Assembly: GCF_914767665.1 (NCBI RefSeq)
Contig: NC_059504.1
Span: 1,924,501 to 1,988,500 of the forward strand
Length of the DNA stretch: 64,000 nt
Direction of reading: 5' to 3'
Origin: Harmonia axyridis
Lineage: Eukaryota; Arthropoda; Insecta; Coleoptera; Coccinellidae
Below, piece by piece: positions 21,375 through 32,600 of the stretch. The notes under the pieces are model-generated. The model did no database searches. It was given only the letters and a program-made list of their open reading frames with translations, and had not been told where the DNA came from. Position 1 is the first letter of the stretch. Each line of letters starts with the position of its first letter. The translations under genes and the position numbers were made by a program.

Positions 21375-22314
21375 AAGGGTGTTTTTTTTCAGAGCTATAG
21401 AACTTTAAATTGCAATAAAACAACGATGGATTATTCGATTGACATGAATTTTATTTATCCGCAAGATAATCTTGTGGCATTACATTTTAAATATGATTTC
21501 TGGCATATGACCGCCACGGCTGGCTCGGATGTAGTCCAATCTGGACGTCCAATTTTCGATGACTTTTTCCAACATTTGTGGCCGTATATCGGCAATAACA
21601 CGGTGAATGTTATCTTCCAAATGGTCAAGGGTTCGTGGCTTATTCGCATAGACCAATGACTTTACATAGCAACACAGAAAGTAGTCTAGCGGTGTTAAAT
21701 CACAAGATCTTCGAGGCAAATTCACAGGTCCAAAACGTGAAATTAGGCAGTCATCAAACGTGTCTTTCGATAAATCGATTGTGGCACGAGCTGTGTGACA
21801 TGTTGCGCCGTCTTGTTGGAACCACAGCTCCTGTACATCATGGTTGTTCAATTCAGGAATGAAAAAGTTAGTAATCATGGCGCTATACCGATCACCATTG
21901 ACTGTAACGTTCTGGCCATCATCGTTTTTGAAGAAGTACGGACCAATGATTCCACCAGCCCATAAAGCGCACCAAACAGTCAGTTTTTCTGGATGTAACG
22001 GTGTTTCGACATACACTTGAGGATTAGCTTCACTCCAAATGCGGCAGTTTTGTTTGTTGACGTAGCCATTCAACAAGAAGTGCGCTTCATCGCTAAACAA
22101 AATAAAATGGACGTAGTGCGCGATACGTATTCCGCACAGAACCATTATTTTCGAAATAAAATTGCACTATTTGCAAGCGTTGTTCAGGCGTGAGTCTATT
22201 CGTGATGAATTGCCAAACCAAACTGAGAATAAATCACTCAACAGCTGTTGAATCGGTCGCAATCTTGAGCAGTAATGCCAACTTAAAGTTATATACCTCG
22301 AAAAAAACACCCGT
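21375..22314 (-). mobile_element. DD41D element, copy D: best-preserved copy
   Basis: The element is 940 bp with both terminal inverted repeats (AAGGGTGTTTTTTTTCAGAG at the plus-strand left; right end CCTCGAAAAAAACACCCGTT) and TA on both sides. On the minus strand the first frame starts with MNRLTPEQRLQIVQF and soon ends. The catalytic part is in a different frame (21480-22145). The internal deletion that joins the ALRPF region to FSDEAHF is the same as in copies F, H and I. The N-terminal start is preceded by a frame-disrupting change near 22200 (ACGAATAG instead of ATGAATAG), so even the short N-terminal frame lacks its usual ATG. Confidence 0.93.
21480..22145 (-). pseudogene. 221-codon frame with the complete DDD catalytic domain of a DD41D transposase
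   Basis: The open frame begins at an ATG created within the deletion-adjacent sequence (MVLCGIRIAHYVHF) and then enters the true transposase frame at ILFSDEAHF. The three catalytic residues are Asp19 (FSDEAHF), Asp112 (FQQDGATCH) and Asp154 (TPLDYFL). The last two are separated by 41 residues, which defines the DD41D class of Tc1/mariner. The C-terminus ends in GGHMPEIIFKM. The two DNA-binding helix-turn-helix regions that normally precede it (well over 100 residues) are absent. A few substitutions (WPPRS to LPRRS, FLWGY to FLCCY) differ from the other copies. If translated, it could be a catalytic-only or dominant-negative product. More likely it is only a remnant of a non-autonomous element. 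Confidence 0.85.
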
Positions 22315-23026
22315 TACATAAAACTCCATACAAGTCGCATTAGTCATTGACAAATCAAATTCATTTTTAGTGTTTTATTGATTATTTCATCTCCGGTAAT
22401 TCCTCAACCTATTACTACACAATCCCTATTCAAAGGAAACCCAACACAATACACAATCTCCAAACTTAATTCTATCACCGGGAGATCTCGCCAGATTATT
22501 CAACTATCAACAAACGGAGAATTCTGAGCTTTTCCATCATTCTCCTCCACCCGGTTTTTGTATTTTGTTTGCAGGCTGTTGATTCGCCGGCTTTCGGTAC
22601 AGCCAAACGAAGGAGAAATCCGATACTTCCGTAAAGTTCGTTACTAAAAATTATTGGAGCTCGTCCAAACAACGCAACGTAAACAAAAAGTCCTTCTGTT
22701 TTCCCTTGTCGGAATTGAAGCGTTCGAATTGCTAACAATCGGGCTGGGGGGGGATCTGAAAAATTAGAGCTAACTGAACGGAACCGGAGATTGTTGATGA
22801 TTGTTTGTGGAAAAAAACGGTGAGGGTTGCAATAAGAGGTTTCTTTTCAATTAAAAAAAAAGGGTATATTTCAAGAGAAATCAAGGAATGTTTATTTCAT
22901 TGTAAAAAGGAAGGTATGACATTAACGATGAAAAAATTTGAGACAAATGGATGCCTTGGTTACGGTTGCACCAACAAATGTTTTTCATGAATTCTTTCAT
23001 GACCAATTTGTGTATTTGCGGATGTC
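22315..23026. other. Non-coding stretch
   Basis: It contains a G run near 22745 and an A-rich run near 22850. The short frames at 22496-22738 (minus) and 22805-22990 (plus) have no recognisable domain. Confidence 0.35.
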
Positions 23027-23669
23027 AAGGGTGTTTTTTTAGAGCTATAGAACTTTAAATTGCAATAAAACAACGATGGATTATTCGATTGACATTAATT
23101 TTATTTATCCCCAAGATAATCATGTGGCATTACATTTTAAATATGATTTCAGGCATATGACCGCCACGGCTGGCTCGGATGAGTCCAATCTGGACGTCCA
23201 ATTTTCGATGACTTTTTCCAACATTTGTGGCCGTATATCGGCAATAACACGGCGAATGTTGTCTTCCAAATGGTCAAGGGTTTGTGGTTTATCCGCATTG
23301 CCCAATGACTTTACATAGCCCCACAGAAAGTACTCTAGCGGTGTTAAATCACAAGATCTTGAAGGCCAATTCACAGGTCCATAACGTGAAATTAGGCGGT
23401 CACCAAACGTGTCTTTCAACAAATCGATTGTGGCACGAGCTGTGTGACATGTTGCGCCGTCTTGTTGGAACCACAGCTCCTGGACATCATGGTTGTTCAA
23501 TTCAGGAATGAGAAAGTTAGTAATCATGGCTCTATACCGATCATCATTGACTGTAACGTTCTGGCCATCATCGTTTTTGAAGAAGTACGGACCAATGATT
23601 CCACCAGCACCAAACAGTCATTTTTTCTGGATGTAACGGTGTTTCCACATACACTTGAGGATTAGCTTC
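23027..23669 (-). mobile_element. DD41D element, copy E: 5'-truncated
   Basis: The right terminal inverted repeat is at the plus-strand left edge (AAGGGTGTTTTTTTAGAGCT). The catalytic part is open for 135 codons on the minus strand (23120-23527), with FQQDGATCH and LTPLEYFLWGY. The third catalytic residue is Glu rather than Asp. A one-base deletion shifts the frame near the C-terminus, so the end reads SSEPAVAV. The copy stops at SEANPQVYV, immediately next to a relic of another transposase (23670-23995). Confidence 0.88.
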
Positions 23670-23995
23670 TATAACGGTTCACCGTTTTCTCGTAAATCTC
23701 AGATATGACGTTTGCTGATTGCGTTATTCTGAAGATCAATGAGAAATCAGCAAACCTGGGTTCGTCAACATTAACGGCGACAGCAGCAATATTCTCAGTT
23801 GTTCTTGAGCGACACACCCGGTTTCGATTCTTCACATCACTAACTTGTGCCAAAAGCTCAACATTTTTCCACCAGTGAGGGTGATTAGATGTCCCGAAGG
23901 TGCTTTAGTTTTGCGAAATGTGACTGCAAAATATTCGACATTTTTGTAGTGTTTTTTTGTGTGAATTTCAACAATTTTAATGCATTGTTAAAGCG
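23670..23995 (-). pseudogene. N-terminal relic of a second DD41D-like transposase family
   Basis: On the minus strand, frames spell KIVEIHTKKHYKN and EYFAVTFRKTKAPSGH. These are followed by QVSDVKNRNRVCRSRTTENI and AAVAVNVDEPRF, which match the linker and second helix-turn-helix of a mariner-superfamily transposase. The same family is seen at 1683-2170. On this strand it leads directly into the catalytic half of copy E. The join is either a chance neighbour relationship or a nested or chimeric element. Confidence 0.6.
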
Positions 23996-25023
23996 TGTAT
24001 CATTCCATTTTCATCAATGGCTTAGTTTTTACTTGTCGAATGTCAAAAAATGACAACTCCGGAAGTGACAGCTGTCCAGATAGCGGGCTATTCAAAGTGA
24101 AACCTCTCATTGTACCGCTTTTCTTATTCACAAAGTTTCATTATTTTGTTTTATCGAGCATTTTTCCCCAAATCGACCCCAACGGCTAATTATCGAAAAA
24201 ATTTAATGAAATTGTTGTTTTTAATCTCTCGATCGCCTAGCTATTCAGCTAATTGGCGAGCCTCGGTGGCACTTCCGGCTCTAAATTTCCAAGAGTGAAA
24301 GTTTTTGGGGGACCAATCTCGCTAATTCGCTGCAAGCTGGGAGACAATACCCCGAGGGAATTAGGGATACTGTGGGGGTAATCTACGAAACGGAATAATT
24401 AATTAACATCCTCAATAGCCTCCTTTATCCGAGTGGGCGTTCTTCCAGATCGACTTAGAGCGCCATCTGTGAAGTGGGCTCAAACCGGACGAAATACTTC
24501 CTAATTTATAAACCGGAAGTGGGAGGAACGCGGATCTTAATTAAAGGAAATTATTGAATTGGGGAAGCGACAAGAAGTCATTCAACTCCATTGAACTGCA
24601 ACATCAATTCTTAAAATGAAAATGGGTATTTTTTTGCTTTATTCGGTCGCGAAATTATCGTTTTTGAATGCCAAAAGTAATTTGCCGGTTTTGGACAATG
24701 GGATAAACTAATAAAATAGAGCACTGTTGAAAACTAGTATATAACTGTGCGTAAACTCCGCGGGAGTATAGAAGATAGTTGTGACAAGTGAGCGACAGAA
24801 AGAACTTGAGGAAATTTCTTGGATGATCTATTTCCGATACTTTTTCGACAGAATTCACTAAGTTATACAACTGAATCTAGTACGACAATTCTATTGAAAT
24901 AATAAAATTTATCATTACCTATAAACAGACCATTGTGCCTTTATTTGTCATTACCTGAATGGTTTTGAAAAGAGTAGTTGAAAAAATTGATAAACAGTTC
25001 TGTTAAATATGATTGATATGAAG
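23996..25023. other. Non-coding stretch
   Basis: Short frames only. A moderately GC-rich part lies at 24240-24560. No domains, and no repeats that I recognise elsewhere in the window. Confidence 0.35.
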
Positions 25024-25519
25024 TATACAGGGTGGCCATTTGAAAACGAAACAGACGAGATTACAGACGAAATAAAGTTTTTCGATAGAAATGCTCGGAC
25101 AGGTCGATTTCTGTTTCGAGGGGAACAACTTAAAATGTAGGTTACGGACGCATAGCGCTTCAACCCTTACTGCTACAACCCCCACCCCCAATTTTTGAAT
25201 AGGGAAGATGGGGTGAGTGATACCTCAATTACAAGATATTCAATTCAAATTTGGCATAGATATTTTAGTGAAATGTGACAAAAAACTTTGGTCCCGTCTT
25301 GAATTTTTTTGTTTTCTTATAGTTTTTCGAGAAAAAAACTGCAAACAGTTCTCTTATATTCCACAGGAAAATCCAAATTATCGTAAAGATCCTGAATCTG
25401 GGAAATCAAGCGTTTTCGAGCCCTTGTTTTTTTAAACATGGTTTTTCTTCTCAAAATTATCCAAGAAATTCTCATTATCATTATTAAATTTGTACTTCAA
25501 ATTTAGGAACCCCCTGTAC
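25024..25519. repeat. Candidate non-autonomous element with CAGGGTG / CCCCTG termini
   Basis: The left edge reads TATACAGGGTGGCC and the right edge reads AACCCCCTGTACAT, giving short inverted termini around about 490 bp of non-coding sequence. Ends of this type are common on insect DNA transposons and their short derivatives. I see no coding sequence, and only one copy is in the window. Confidence 0.4.
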
Positions 25520-26220
25520 ATCGGACAAAAAGATTAGTCAACCTATCAGAAACCGTGGTTGAATACAGTTCGAATTTTGGACCACACTCTAACATTCTTC
25601 GCAATCCCCCCCCCATCTACCCACAATGCTTGTAGTACGGCACGAATGCGAAGCCATCCCAGATAACTCCGCGTATTCAAATGTTTATCTCGGAAGATTT
25701 AATATACCTCGGAACTGGCGGAGAGTCCGTGTAAATGGCAGCCTCTTCGGGAAGCCCCATTGTGCCGTGCAGAAAGCAATTTGCGCGGCTGCGGACCACC
25801 TCATAATAGAAAGCATACATAAACTCTTCTTCTCGCCCAAGTAGAAATCTGAGTAAACTCCCACCTCGAGGATATAACCGGCACATAATCCGGGGCGGAT
25901 TTTAGAACGCGGACCCGACGGGGAGCGTTCTCGCCGCCTTAATGCACCTTATAATGCCGGGGTATAGTGCGGTCTCGAGGATCCGGCCGAGGTTTGAGTG
26001 GTTTCTGAAAGAATCCGCTGCCCGTTCTTTTTGTCGACTGCTAGGAGTCTTCGGTAGTTGGGGATCCATTAAAACCTGTTTTTTCGGGAGTTTTTGCCTT
26101 TGCTTGGGAAAGGGGTGGGGGTGCCTGGGAGAGGACAATGTTTCTAATTCGATTTTCTCGCCGAGAGCGTTAGAAACCTTGGATAAGATCATTTAGATTA
26201 CTTTGACGATCTTAATAGTA
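25520..26220. other. Non-coding stretch, GC-rich
   Basis: A 72-codon frame at 25626-25844 (plus) and overlapping minus frames show no recognisable domain. Nothing else seen. Confidence 0.35.
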
Positions 26221-26224
26221 AATA

Positions 26225-26430
26225 CAAATGACTGATTCTAGCCTTGTTGGTTGCTCATATTGGTAGATTACCAACATAGGAAGCTTTTAGAAAAAGAGGA
26301 AAACCACCCGGTAGATAAACAGACGACATACAGAGCGTGACAGGAAACTGGGCCAAAATAGCTCAAGATAGAAATTAAAGGCACCAAAACTACAGGATAT
26401 TTGTCCAACAGTGGACAAATCAAGCTTTTA
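26225..26430 (+). pseudogene. C-terminal relic of a non-LTR retrotransposon ORF2, RTE-like
   Basis: Frames interrupted by stops read a GH-type LPT block, then KRGKPPGR, TDDIQSVTGNWAKIAQDRN and FVQQWTNQ. This is the conserved tail after the reverse transcriptase of RTE-type and related elements (usually RGRPxxRWxDDI...W..AQDR..W...). Only the last 70 or so residues remain. Confidence 0.7.
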
Positions 26431-26454
26431 ATGATAATTGTTAGATAAAAATTT

Positions 26455-26620
26455 CATGATTCAGAAATTTATTGCTTGACTTCCATTGATAACTATAATA
26501 ATCTTGGCAGCATAGTGTCTCATGATTTGAGCTGGTCTCACCACGTGACGACTGTGGTAGCAAAGGTCAGACAGATGACCCACATGATTCAGAGTTCGTT
26601 TAGGGGTTACAGCCTCTGTG
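26455..26620 (+). pseudogene. Fragment of a non-LTR reverse transcriptase (thumb region)
   Basis: The plus strand encodes NNLGSIVSHDLSWSHHVTTV followed by VAKVRQMTHMIQSSFRG. This is the typical post-catalytic YLG...D.SW..H...I..KA motif of Jockey-like reverse transcriptases. The catalytic YADD box is not present. Confidence 0.6.
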
Positions 26621-26639
26621 TTCTTTGGTGGAATATGAT

Positions 26640-27080
26640 GATGACATCCTTAGGAGTCTTGTCAATTACTTCGTGAGTATCTAGAACTGACTTTCCCATG
26701 TGAGTAGTTTTTAGGCCAGTCAGACCTAGACATTTCTATCTCCTTTCCACGGAGCCTGCAGATCTCATCTGCTGACCTAGCCATGCTGTACAAAAAGAAT
26801 TTGAACCGACAGTGTCCTGTCAGCATTCCCACCATTACCCGAAGCTTAGCTCATAATAGCTACAGAAGCTTTCTGGTATAGGTCGGTGAGGCCACCACAA
26901 ATTTCTTTGCCTGAGCAAGACCCGGAGTGTTTCTCCTGAGGGTTTTTCTATTGTCCCACTCCCATTGTTGGACCGCTGCCTCATATTGGTCTTTACCAAA
27001 CCCACAGAAGAGCCAAATAGAGTTGGTGAAAATTCGATTGATTCCTTTAAAGACCAATTCGACCAGTTCATCTAGCTTAG
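26640..27080 (-). pseudogene. C-terminal part of an RNase H-bearing non-LTR retrotransposon
   Basis: On the minus strand the region encodes KDQYEAAVQQWEWDNRKTLR and LAQAKKFVVASPTYTRKLL. After a frameshift it gives MVGMLTGHCRFKFFLYSMAR and then SADEICRLRGKEIEMS, the Cys-rich block that follows RNase H, with one Cys changed to Arg. A similar relic lies at 30300-30990. Confidence 0.72.
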
Positions 27081-28134
27081 CTCAATTAAGTAACTGTGAA
27101 TGTGTGTGGGTTGCCTTGTTATTTATAGTAGTTTATGAATTCCATTTAATTTAGTAATTCTGAGTTTATGGGTGATAACCCCTACTCTTTTCGTTTGTTG
27201 ATAACAATAGTCATTGTATTCGACGGTAAAAATCTTCAGCGCCTTCTGAAATGTTTCTTTTTCAAATTATGCGAATTTCTATACGCCTCCCTTCCTCCTT
27301 TATCCAAAAAGGTGTCCCTTTGAGGGGCCGATTCCATTCGAAAGGGTCGTTTTCACAATTTTCCCCGAATCTCATTCGAACGATAATGCGTTCGAGTGAC
27401 TCGAAAACGAAATCCGACAACAACATTCCCGAAGTGACCTAAAAGCGAGAGAGGGAGGGAGGGCGTTTAATCATTCACGTGTGCAAATCGGCGGAGGCGG
27501 GGGAAATCGATGTAAATTGCGGCGTTCGGGGCGAAACGACCCTTGACGGTGTTTGGCGGGATTTGTTTGTTATCCTATCATTTATCGTGATTATAGTTCA
27601 GTGAAACTTATTCCCGTTGGTGCGGCCGAAGTTATTTCCAAGTTTGGGCTGTTAAGGCAGTTTATGATATTAACCGAAGGCGGGCCACTTCGCCGCAAGT
27701 ACTTCGCGATGATTACTGCTTGTATCTAATGATTCGGCCCACTGATCAATTCCCAGCTCTTAAGACGGTGAATTTAATTCAACGCGTAATTTCGCTAAGG
27801 TCAACGTTTTCGAGTTATGCCATGAATTTCGGGTTGGTAGTTTGGGAGAATTTTGAACTGGAGTGTAACAAAATTAGGTCGGTTGGCTAGAATTTAGCAT
27901 TTCGCTGCTTAGGAATGTAGGTTATCCCCTTCTCGAAGATTCAGAACTGGTTGGTCCAGGAGTGTGCTTCATATGCATAGTTCTGGACATATGTATTTGC
28001 TCAGCTGTTTTCATGTCCAATTTACAGAATGTCTAAATTTAATTTGCAGAGTGATACGTCAGCTCGTGGTAGCTGCATCTTTGTATACGATGACGAAAAT
28101 TATGTGAATCTTTTCGCTTCCACAATTCCAGAGG
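27081..28134. other. Non-coding stretch, GC-rich around 27280-27720
   Basis: No recognisable frames or repeats. The GC-rich part contains a purine-rich gagagagggagggagggcg run near 27445. Confidence 0.35.
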
Positions 28135-28740
28135 AAAGATTCATTAGTGAGCTTCATTTCCTACACTGCTGCATCTCAGTGTTATTTTCCAATCCCAGAG
28201 AAGGATTCAGATCTAGCAGGTGTTATTCTTAATGTTCTTTTCACAAGTTCACTGGTTTTTTCAGGGCCTACAATTCCACTATGCCCTGCCACCTACTTTG
28301 TTGGCTCTAGCCAGAGGTTTTATTGTATTACGTCACTACCAGATCAGCAAAGAGCTTTGGATATGCGATTCTGCGTTCCTTAGCAAGATCTGATTGAAAC
28401 CCCAAAGGGGCTCACTCTTTGGGGGTACATATTCTTCTTTTCCTGGACTATTGCCCTTCAATGTTACTTTCCAAGCCCGGAGAAGGATTGAGGTCTAACT
28501 GGCGTTGCCCTTGATGTTCTCTTTAGGAGTTCATTGGCTCATTCAATGTCTACAATGCCACTATGCCCTGTCACCTACAGCAGTTCACTTTGCTGGTTCT
28601 AGCCATATGTTTTATGGTATTACGTAACTACCAGATCAACAAAGAGCTTTTGGCTTTGTGATTCTAAGTTTTTCAGCAAGATCTGACAGAAACCCCAAAG
28701 AAGCACATTCTTTGGGGTTTCTTATGAGACTCTCTTGAGC
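28135..28740 (-). pseudogene. Two tandem relics of a non-LTR RNase H region
   Basis: The segments 28135-28420 and 28445-28740 are diverged copies of the same roughly 290 bp. Shared blocks include GGCTCTAGCC-like and ACTACCAGATCAGCAAAGAG. On the minus strand they hold broken RNase H pieces: a VTGHSGIVDIE match to the VPGHxGIxGNE motif, LAACAHELK-like remnants and RTSRATPVRPQSFSGL. Both have many stops. Confidence 0.55.
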
Positions 28741-28899
28741 TCATATGCAGACAGCTAGGGCTGCAATATAGAAGGTTTCTGAATCAAGACAAAGGAAAGT
28801 TACAATTTACCTTTACTCTCTCTGCACTATCTAACGTTTTCTTCAGATTCAACACCCTGTGACTATTTACCATTTGCACACCTTCAAAAGTCTGATAGT
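28741..28899. other. Short non-coding stretch
   Basis: Nothing recognised. Confidence 0.3.
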
Positions 28900-29010
28900 T
28901 GAAAGAAATTTGAGTCGAATGAAGAAGTCATCGCTGAAACATTGCCTATATTGAAATTCTAGAGAAAACCTTTCATTTAAAAGGAATAAAATAATGAGAA
29001 AAGGGTTGAA
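28900..29010 (+). pseudogene. Very short mariner transposase relic
   Basis: The plus strand reads KKFESNEEVIAET followed by a decayed tail, matching the segment downstream of the third catalytic residue in mariner transposases. Too short to assign to a subfamily. Confidence 0.5.
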
Positions 29011-30299
29011 CTGAATGTATCGAGCTAAAAAAAAAAGGTCATGTCGAGAAATAAAACGCTAATTTGCCGAAAAATCATCTGTCATCCTCCAAAAAGTCAC
29101 CAACACATCAAACGCGCATTGTCCTTTAACTTCAAACCGTCGCTATAACTTCAATTTCGCAGCCCTTACCGCGCTCGTCGAAAAAGAGCATTTCTGTAAT
29201 TAGCTTCCGAGGATCGCCGCGGGGTGGCGCTCCCTAAACAAAGGACCATCGTCGCATATTTATTGCGGCCGGTCCCGGTTACCAGGCGATGTAAATCCTC
29301 CGGCTCGGAGCGTCGACAAAAACAGTAGGAGAGGACGGGGCTCTGGCCGTAGATTAAAACAAATCCATTTAATGTTCGCATAATAAAGGGTACGCTATCA
29401 GCGGGACAGTTTTATGGGGCAAAGTAGACTGCGGAAGACCGATCCGACAGTCGTTTGTTACGAGAATAGCGCGTCGATAATCCTTGCGAGAGGACCTTCC
29501 CTCAAAAATTAGCCTCCGATCGATGGATCCGCCACTGTCACTCCCCTCTTGGGAGACGACAGTTGGGATTCATGGTGGTCGTTACGCATAAAAAGAGGTG
29601 GTGGCTAAGGCAGTTTGGATTCGCATTCGTTATGTCTTGACGGAAGGATAAGAATTTTTGTTCATCTTCAGGATTGGGGTTTGGAGAACAAGCGCTAAAA
29701 AGTCAGGAGTTTTTCAACGCTAGCTGAGGAAGTTGGAATAATACAGCTTAAGATTTTTATTGGTCTACAACATCGACCAAGGTACAGCAAAGAGGCTCTA
29801 CTATGGTTGTCAAGGGTTTGAGGGGTAATGACCAATCCGATGAACTTGCAAAAATGGTCATCAAAGGTTGGACTTGATCCATTCTGTAGGTTTGTAGCAG
29901 CTACCGGCTACCAGTTTAACGATGAAATGGAAGCTGAGGAATGAGATATTTCTTTGAAAGATGCATCCATTATAATTGTCATTATTATTATTTGAGTAAG
30001 GGTAATTACGGCCAGGGCAGCTTTCTAGAAACTGTGACCACATGGATCTTTCATTCTTAACCGTATCCAAGATGATAGTAGATACTATTAACCAAACCGA
30101 CAACATCCTTAGGAGCATTGGCTGTTATAGTTTATCCTAAGTTACTTGGATGAAGCAAGAATATTTCGATTATACAAGGGTTGTCCCAGTTTCCAGGAAT
30201 TCCTTTGGGGCCAGTGAATTTATTGCCTATCAATACTTTCAAATAAACCCAGGTATTTAGCGGATCGCATTGTCCACATCGAAGGAACATCTAGCTAAG
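29011..30299. other. Non-coding stretch, GC-rich around 29100-29600
   Basis: Short frames on both strands only. No domain, splice-flanked exon or repeat recognised. Confidence 0.35.
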
Positions 30300-30990
30300 C
30301 GTTTTTATGGACTTGTTCAAGTGACTTTGGATATACTATACCTCGTGAGTATCCAGGACTGGCTTCCCCATATGAAGGTTTCTTAGGCAAGTCAACACCG
30401 GAAATTTGCACACCATGTATTCAGCACTTTCTACCTTCGTTCCACAGTTCCTGCAAATCTCATCTGTTGACTTTCTAATGCCGTGCAAAAGATATTCGCA
30501 CCTTCAGTGGTCAGTTAGCTCTTGTGAGCTTTTAAAACTTTCTGGTATAGTTCTGTGAAAGCACCACAAATTGCTTTGCCTGAGCAAGACCAGGACTGTT
30601 TCTTCATAGGGTTATTTTATCATCCAACTCTCATTGTTGGACCGCTGACTTATATTGATCTTTTCCAAGCTCACAAAATGCTCAGGGCCAATAGGTAGAC
30701 TTTTTGCAAGTTCATCTACTCTTGCATTTATTTCTATACCACAATGCTCTGGTGCCCATAGTAGAGTTACTTTATTTCCTTTGACCAGTTACTTTATGGT
30801 ATTACGACACTCCCAAGTCAGCAGAGACCCCTGGCGATTGGATTCTAGAGAACTCAGCTGTCCCTTTGAGGTTCCTTTTAAGACACTCTTGAGCACACGT
30901 ATAGACAGCAACTGTCTCGATTTGTGAAATAAAGGGTTCACGTTCCAGATCTTTAGATATCCTTAGTTTAGGTCCATAAATCCCAATGCG
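30300..30990 (-). pseudogene. RNase H and C-terminal part of a non-LTR retrotransposon
   Basis: On the minus strand, KVTLLWAPEHCGIEINARVD matches the end of RNase H (normally a VPGHxGIxGNExAD motif). It is followed by ELAKSLPIGPEH, a gap, LRQSNLWCFHRTIPESFKS and a Cys-rich STDEICRNCGTKVESAE block. Same family as 26640-27080. Several frameshifts. The upstream reverse transcriptase is missing. Confidence 0.75.
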
Positions 30991-31935
30991 TATACAGCCA
31001 TACTTGCGTGGAGTTTCTTCATTTTATATAAAGAAGCTTATGCATCTGCGATTAACTGAACTTAAAGATGTTGAAGATTGCTGAAGAGGTATTGTTGGCA
31101 TAAGTAGCTCCTGAACATGTAGAAAGATGAAATTTTCAAGTACATACTGTGCAAATGAACAAAATTAGCCAACCTGAGGAGCACATTATGTCCAAGCCAG
31201 TTCTAAACCCTCACCAAGTGATAGCCAAGCCTCTAATGGACATTGTCAGATTTTCCAATAGGGTAGGTCTCTTTACGAATTGTTAGCACGATTCAAGACT
31301 AAATATCAATCCGATTAAAGTCATTCAAAAAGTGCTTCCTTTGCAATTGAATCCTTCATTCAATCTAACCTAACAGCAAATTCTGCACGCCCTGTACACC
31401 CAACCAACCCGGGCCATATAATTATATGGTGTGTACCAATTTGCCCCCGGCAGTACACCCTCCCCTAATTCTGACTAATTGCCCTCGTTCACGTGAAATA
31501 AAGCCGCTCATAAAACGCCATCGGACACCAATTATACGTTTCAGTTCTTGTTTCTTTCATTACGGCCATTCGGACAATTTGGCCGTTATTAGTTGAGCTC
31601 GGTTTTCATATTCCATTTGGCACGGAGAGCGGTTCGTTTTACGAGCCATCCCGGCCCGGTGTAAGGACCGCGCTTTCAATTCGGCTTCGTAGCGAGGTTT
31701 TTGATTGCCTACTGTTATGAAAATTTCATTCTTCCTATTAACCTTTTCGAGCGGGTTCTATATCGATCCCGGTAAACTGACGGGTTCTATTCTATATGAA
31801 ATGCAGTTTTGACATCGCTGTGTACGAGTAAGCTACAATCGTTTTTTCCGAAAGAGTGCAATTGGTGATGACTGACGAGCGCTCAAAAGCTCCAGACTTA
31901 GATCCAGCCTTTTCCTCATTTTTCGATTTCATGCT
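30991..31935. other. Non-coding stretch
   Basis: AT-rich to about 31380, then GC-rich to 31700. Nothing recognised. Confidence 0.35.
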
Positions 31936-31997
31936 TGAATTTTTTTATAGATAGAGATAGAGAGATAGAGATATATAGATATAGATAGAGAGATATG
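31936..31997 (+). repeat. GATA/GAGATA microsatellite
   Basis: An imperfect run of tatagata, gagata and agatatat units. It lies just 5' of an RTE-like 3' end. Confidence 0.85.
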
Positions 31998-32245
31998 TGA
32001 CATCCAGGATGTGGTGAGATGGGCAAGAAAATGGCGAAGAGCATGGAGAGACCATGTGGACAGAATGTCGGATGACCAGTTGGCAAAGATCGCAAAGGAA
32101 GAAAAACCAAATACATCCCGACCACCAGGACGACCACCTACAAGATGGTATGAAAGCTGGTCTTCGTCATTCCAGCAGCAGCTAGAAAACCATTGATGAA
32201 AACACAGGACTAGTTCTAACTTACGATGAAGAAGAAGAAGATTTT
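31998..32245 (+). pseudogene. 3' end of an RTE-type non-LTR retrotransposon with microsatellite tail
   Basis: A 61-codon frame (32011-32196) reads RWARKWRRAWRDHVDRMSDD, then QLAKIAKEEKPNTSRPPGRP and TRWYESWSSS. This is the conserved C-terminal RRRxWxDHVxRM...RPPGRPPxRWYESW block of RTE-like elements. It is followed by a short 3' UTR and an agaagaagaag tail, the simple-repeat tail typical of this group. Only the 3' end is present, and it is better preserved than the other non-LTR relics. Confidence 0.85.
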
Positions 32246-32293
32246 TTTTCTAGTTCTGATAATTCTGCAAGAAACTCAAAATTGTCATTCATA

Positions 32294-32600
32294 ACAAGAC
32301 AATTGAAAAGTCCCCAGCCTACCATAGTAAAACACAATTTTTTTGGCAAAATTCTATTTTATTATTCAATATAGTTGCCTTCGAGGGCGATACAGCGATT
32401 ATAGCAATCTCTCAACTTTTCGATACCATTTTTGTAGTATGATTTGTCTTTCGCTTCAGAATAGGCCTTTGTTTCGACGATTACTTCTTCATTGGTGCAA
32501 AATTTCTTTCCAGCGAGCATTCTTTTGAGGTCTGAGAACACAACAATGTCGCTGGGTGCCAGATCTGGCGAATACGGTGGATGCAGAAGGAATTCGAGAA
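32294..32600 (-). mobile_element. 3' fragment of an irritans-type mariner (upstream partner of a fusion)
   Basis: It has the right terminal inverted repeat (GACAATTGAAAAGTCCCC on the plus strand) and the C-terminal third of the transposase with PYSPDLAPSDIVVFSDLKRM, keeping the third catalytic Asp. The copy breaks off near 32600 at an EFLLHPP-encoding point. About 30 bp of other sequence separates it from the next mariner at 32632. Confidence 0.88.

Noticed and set aside
24300..24325. gggggaccaa as a possible miR-133 reverse complement
   Set aside because: Flanking bases do not match the conserved mature sequence.
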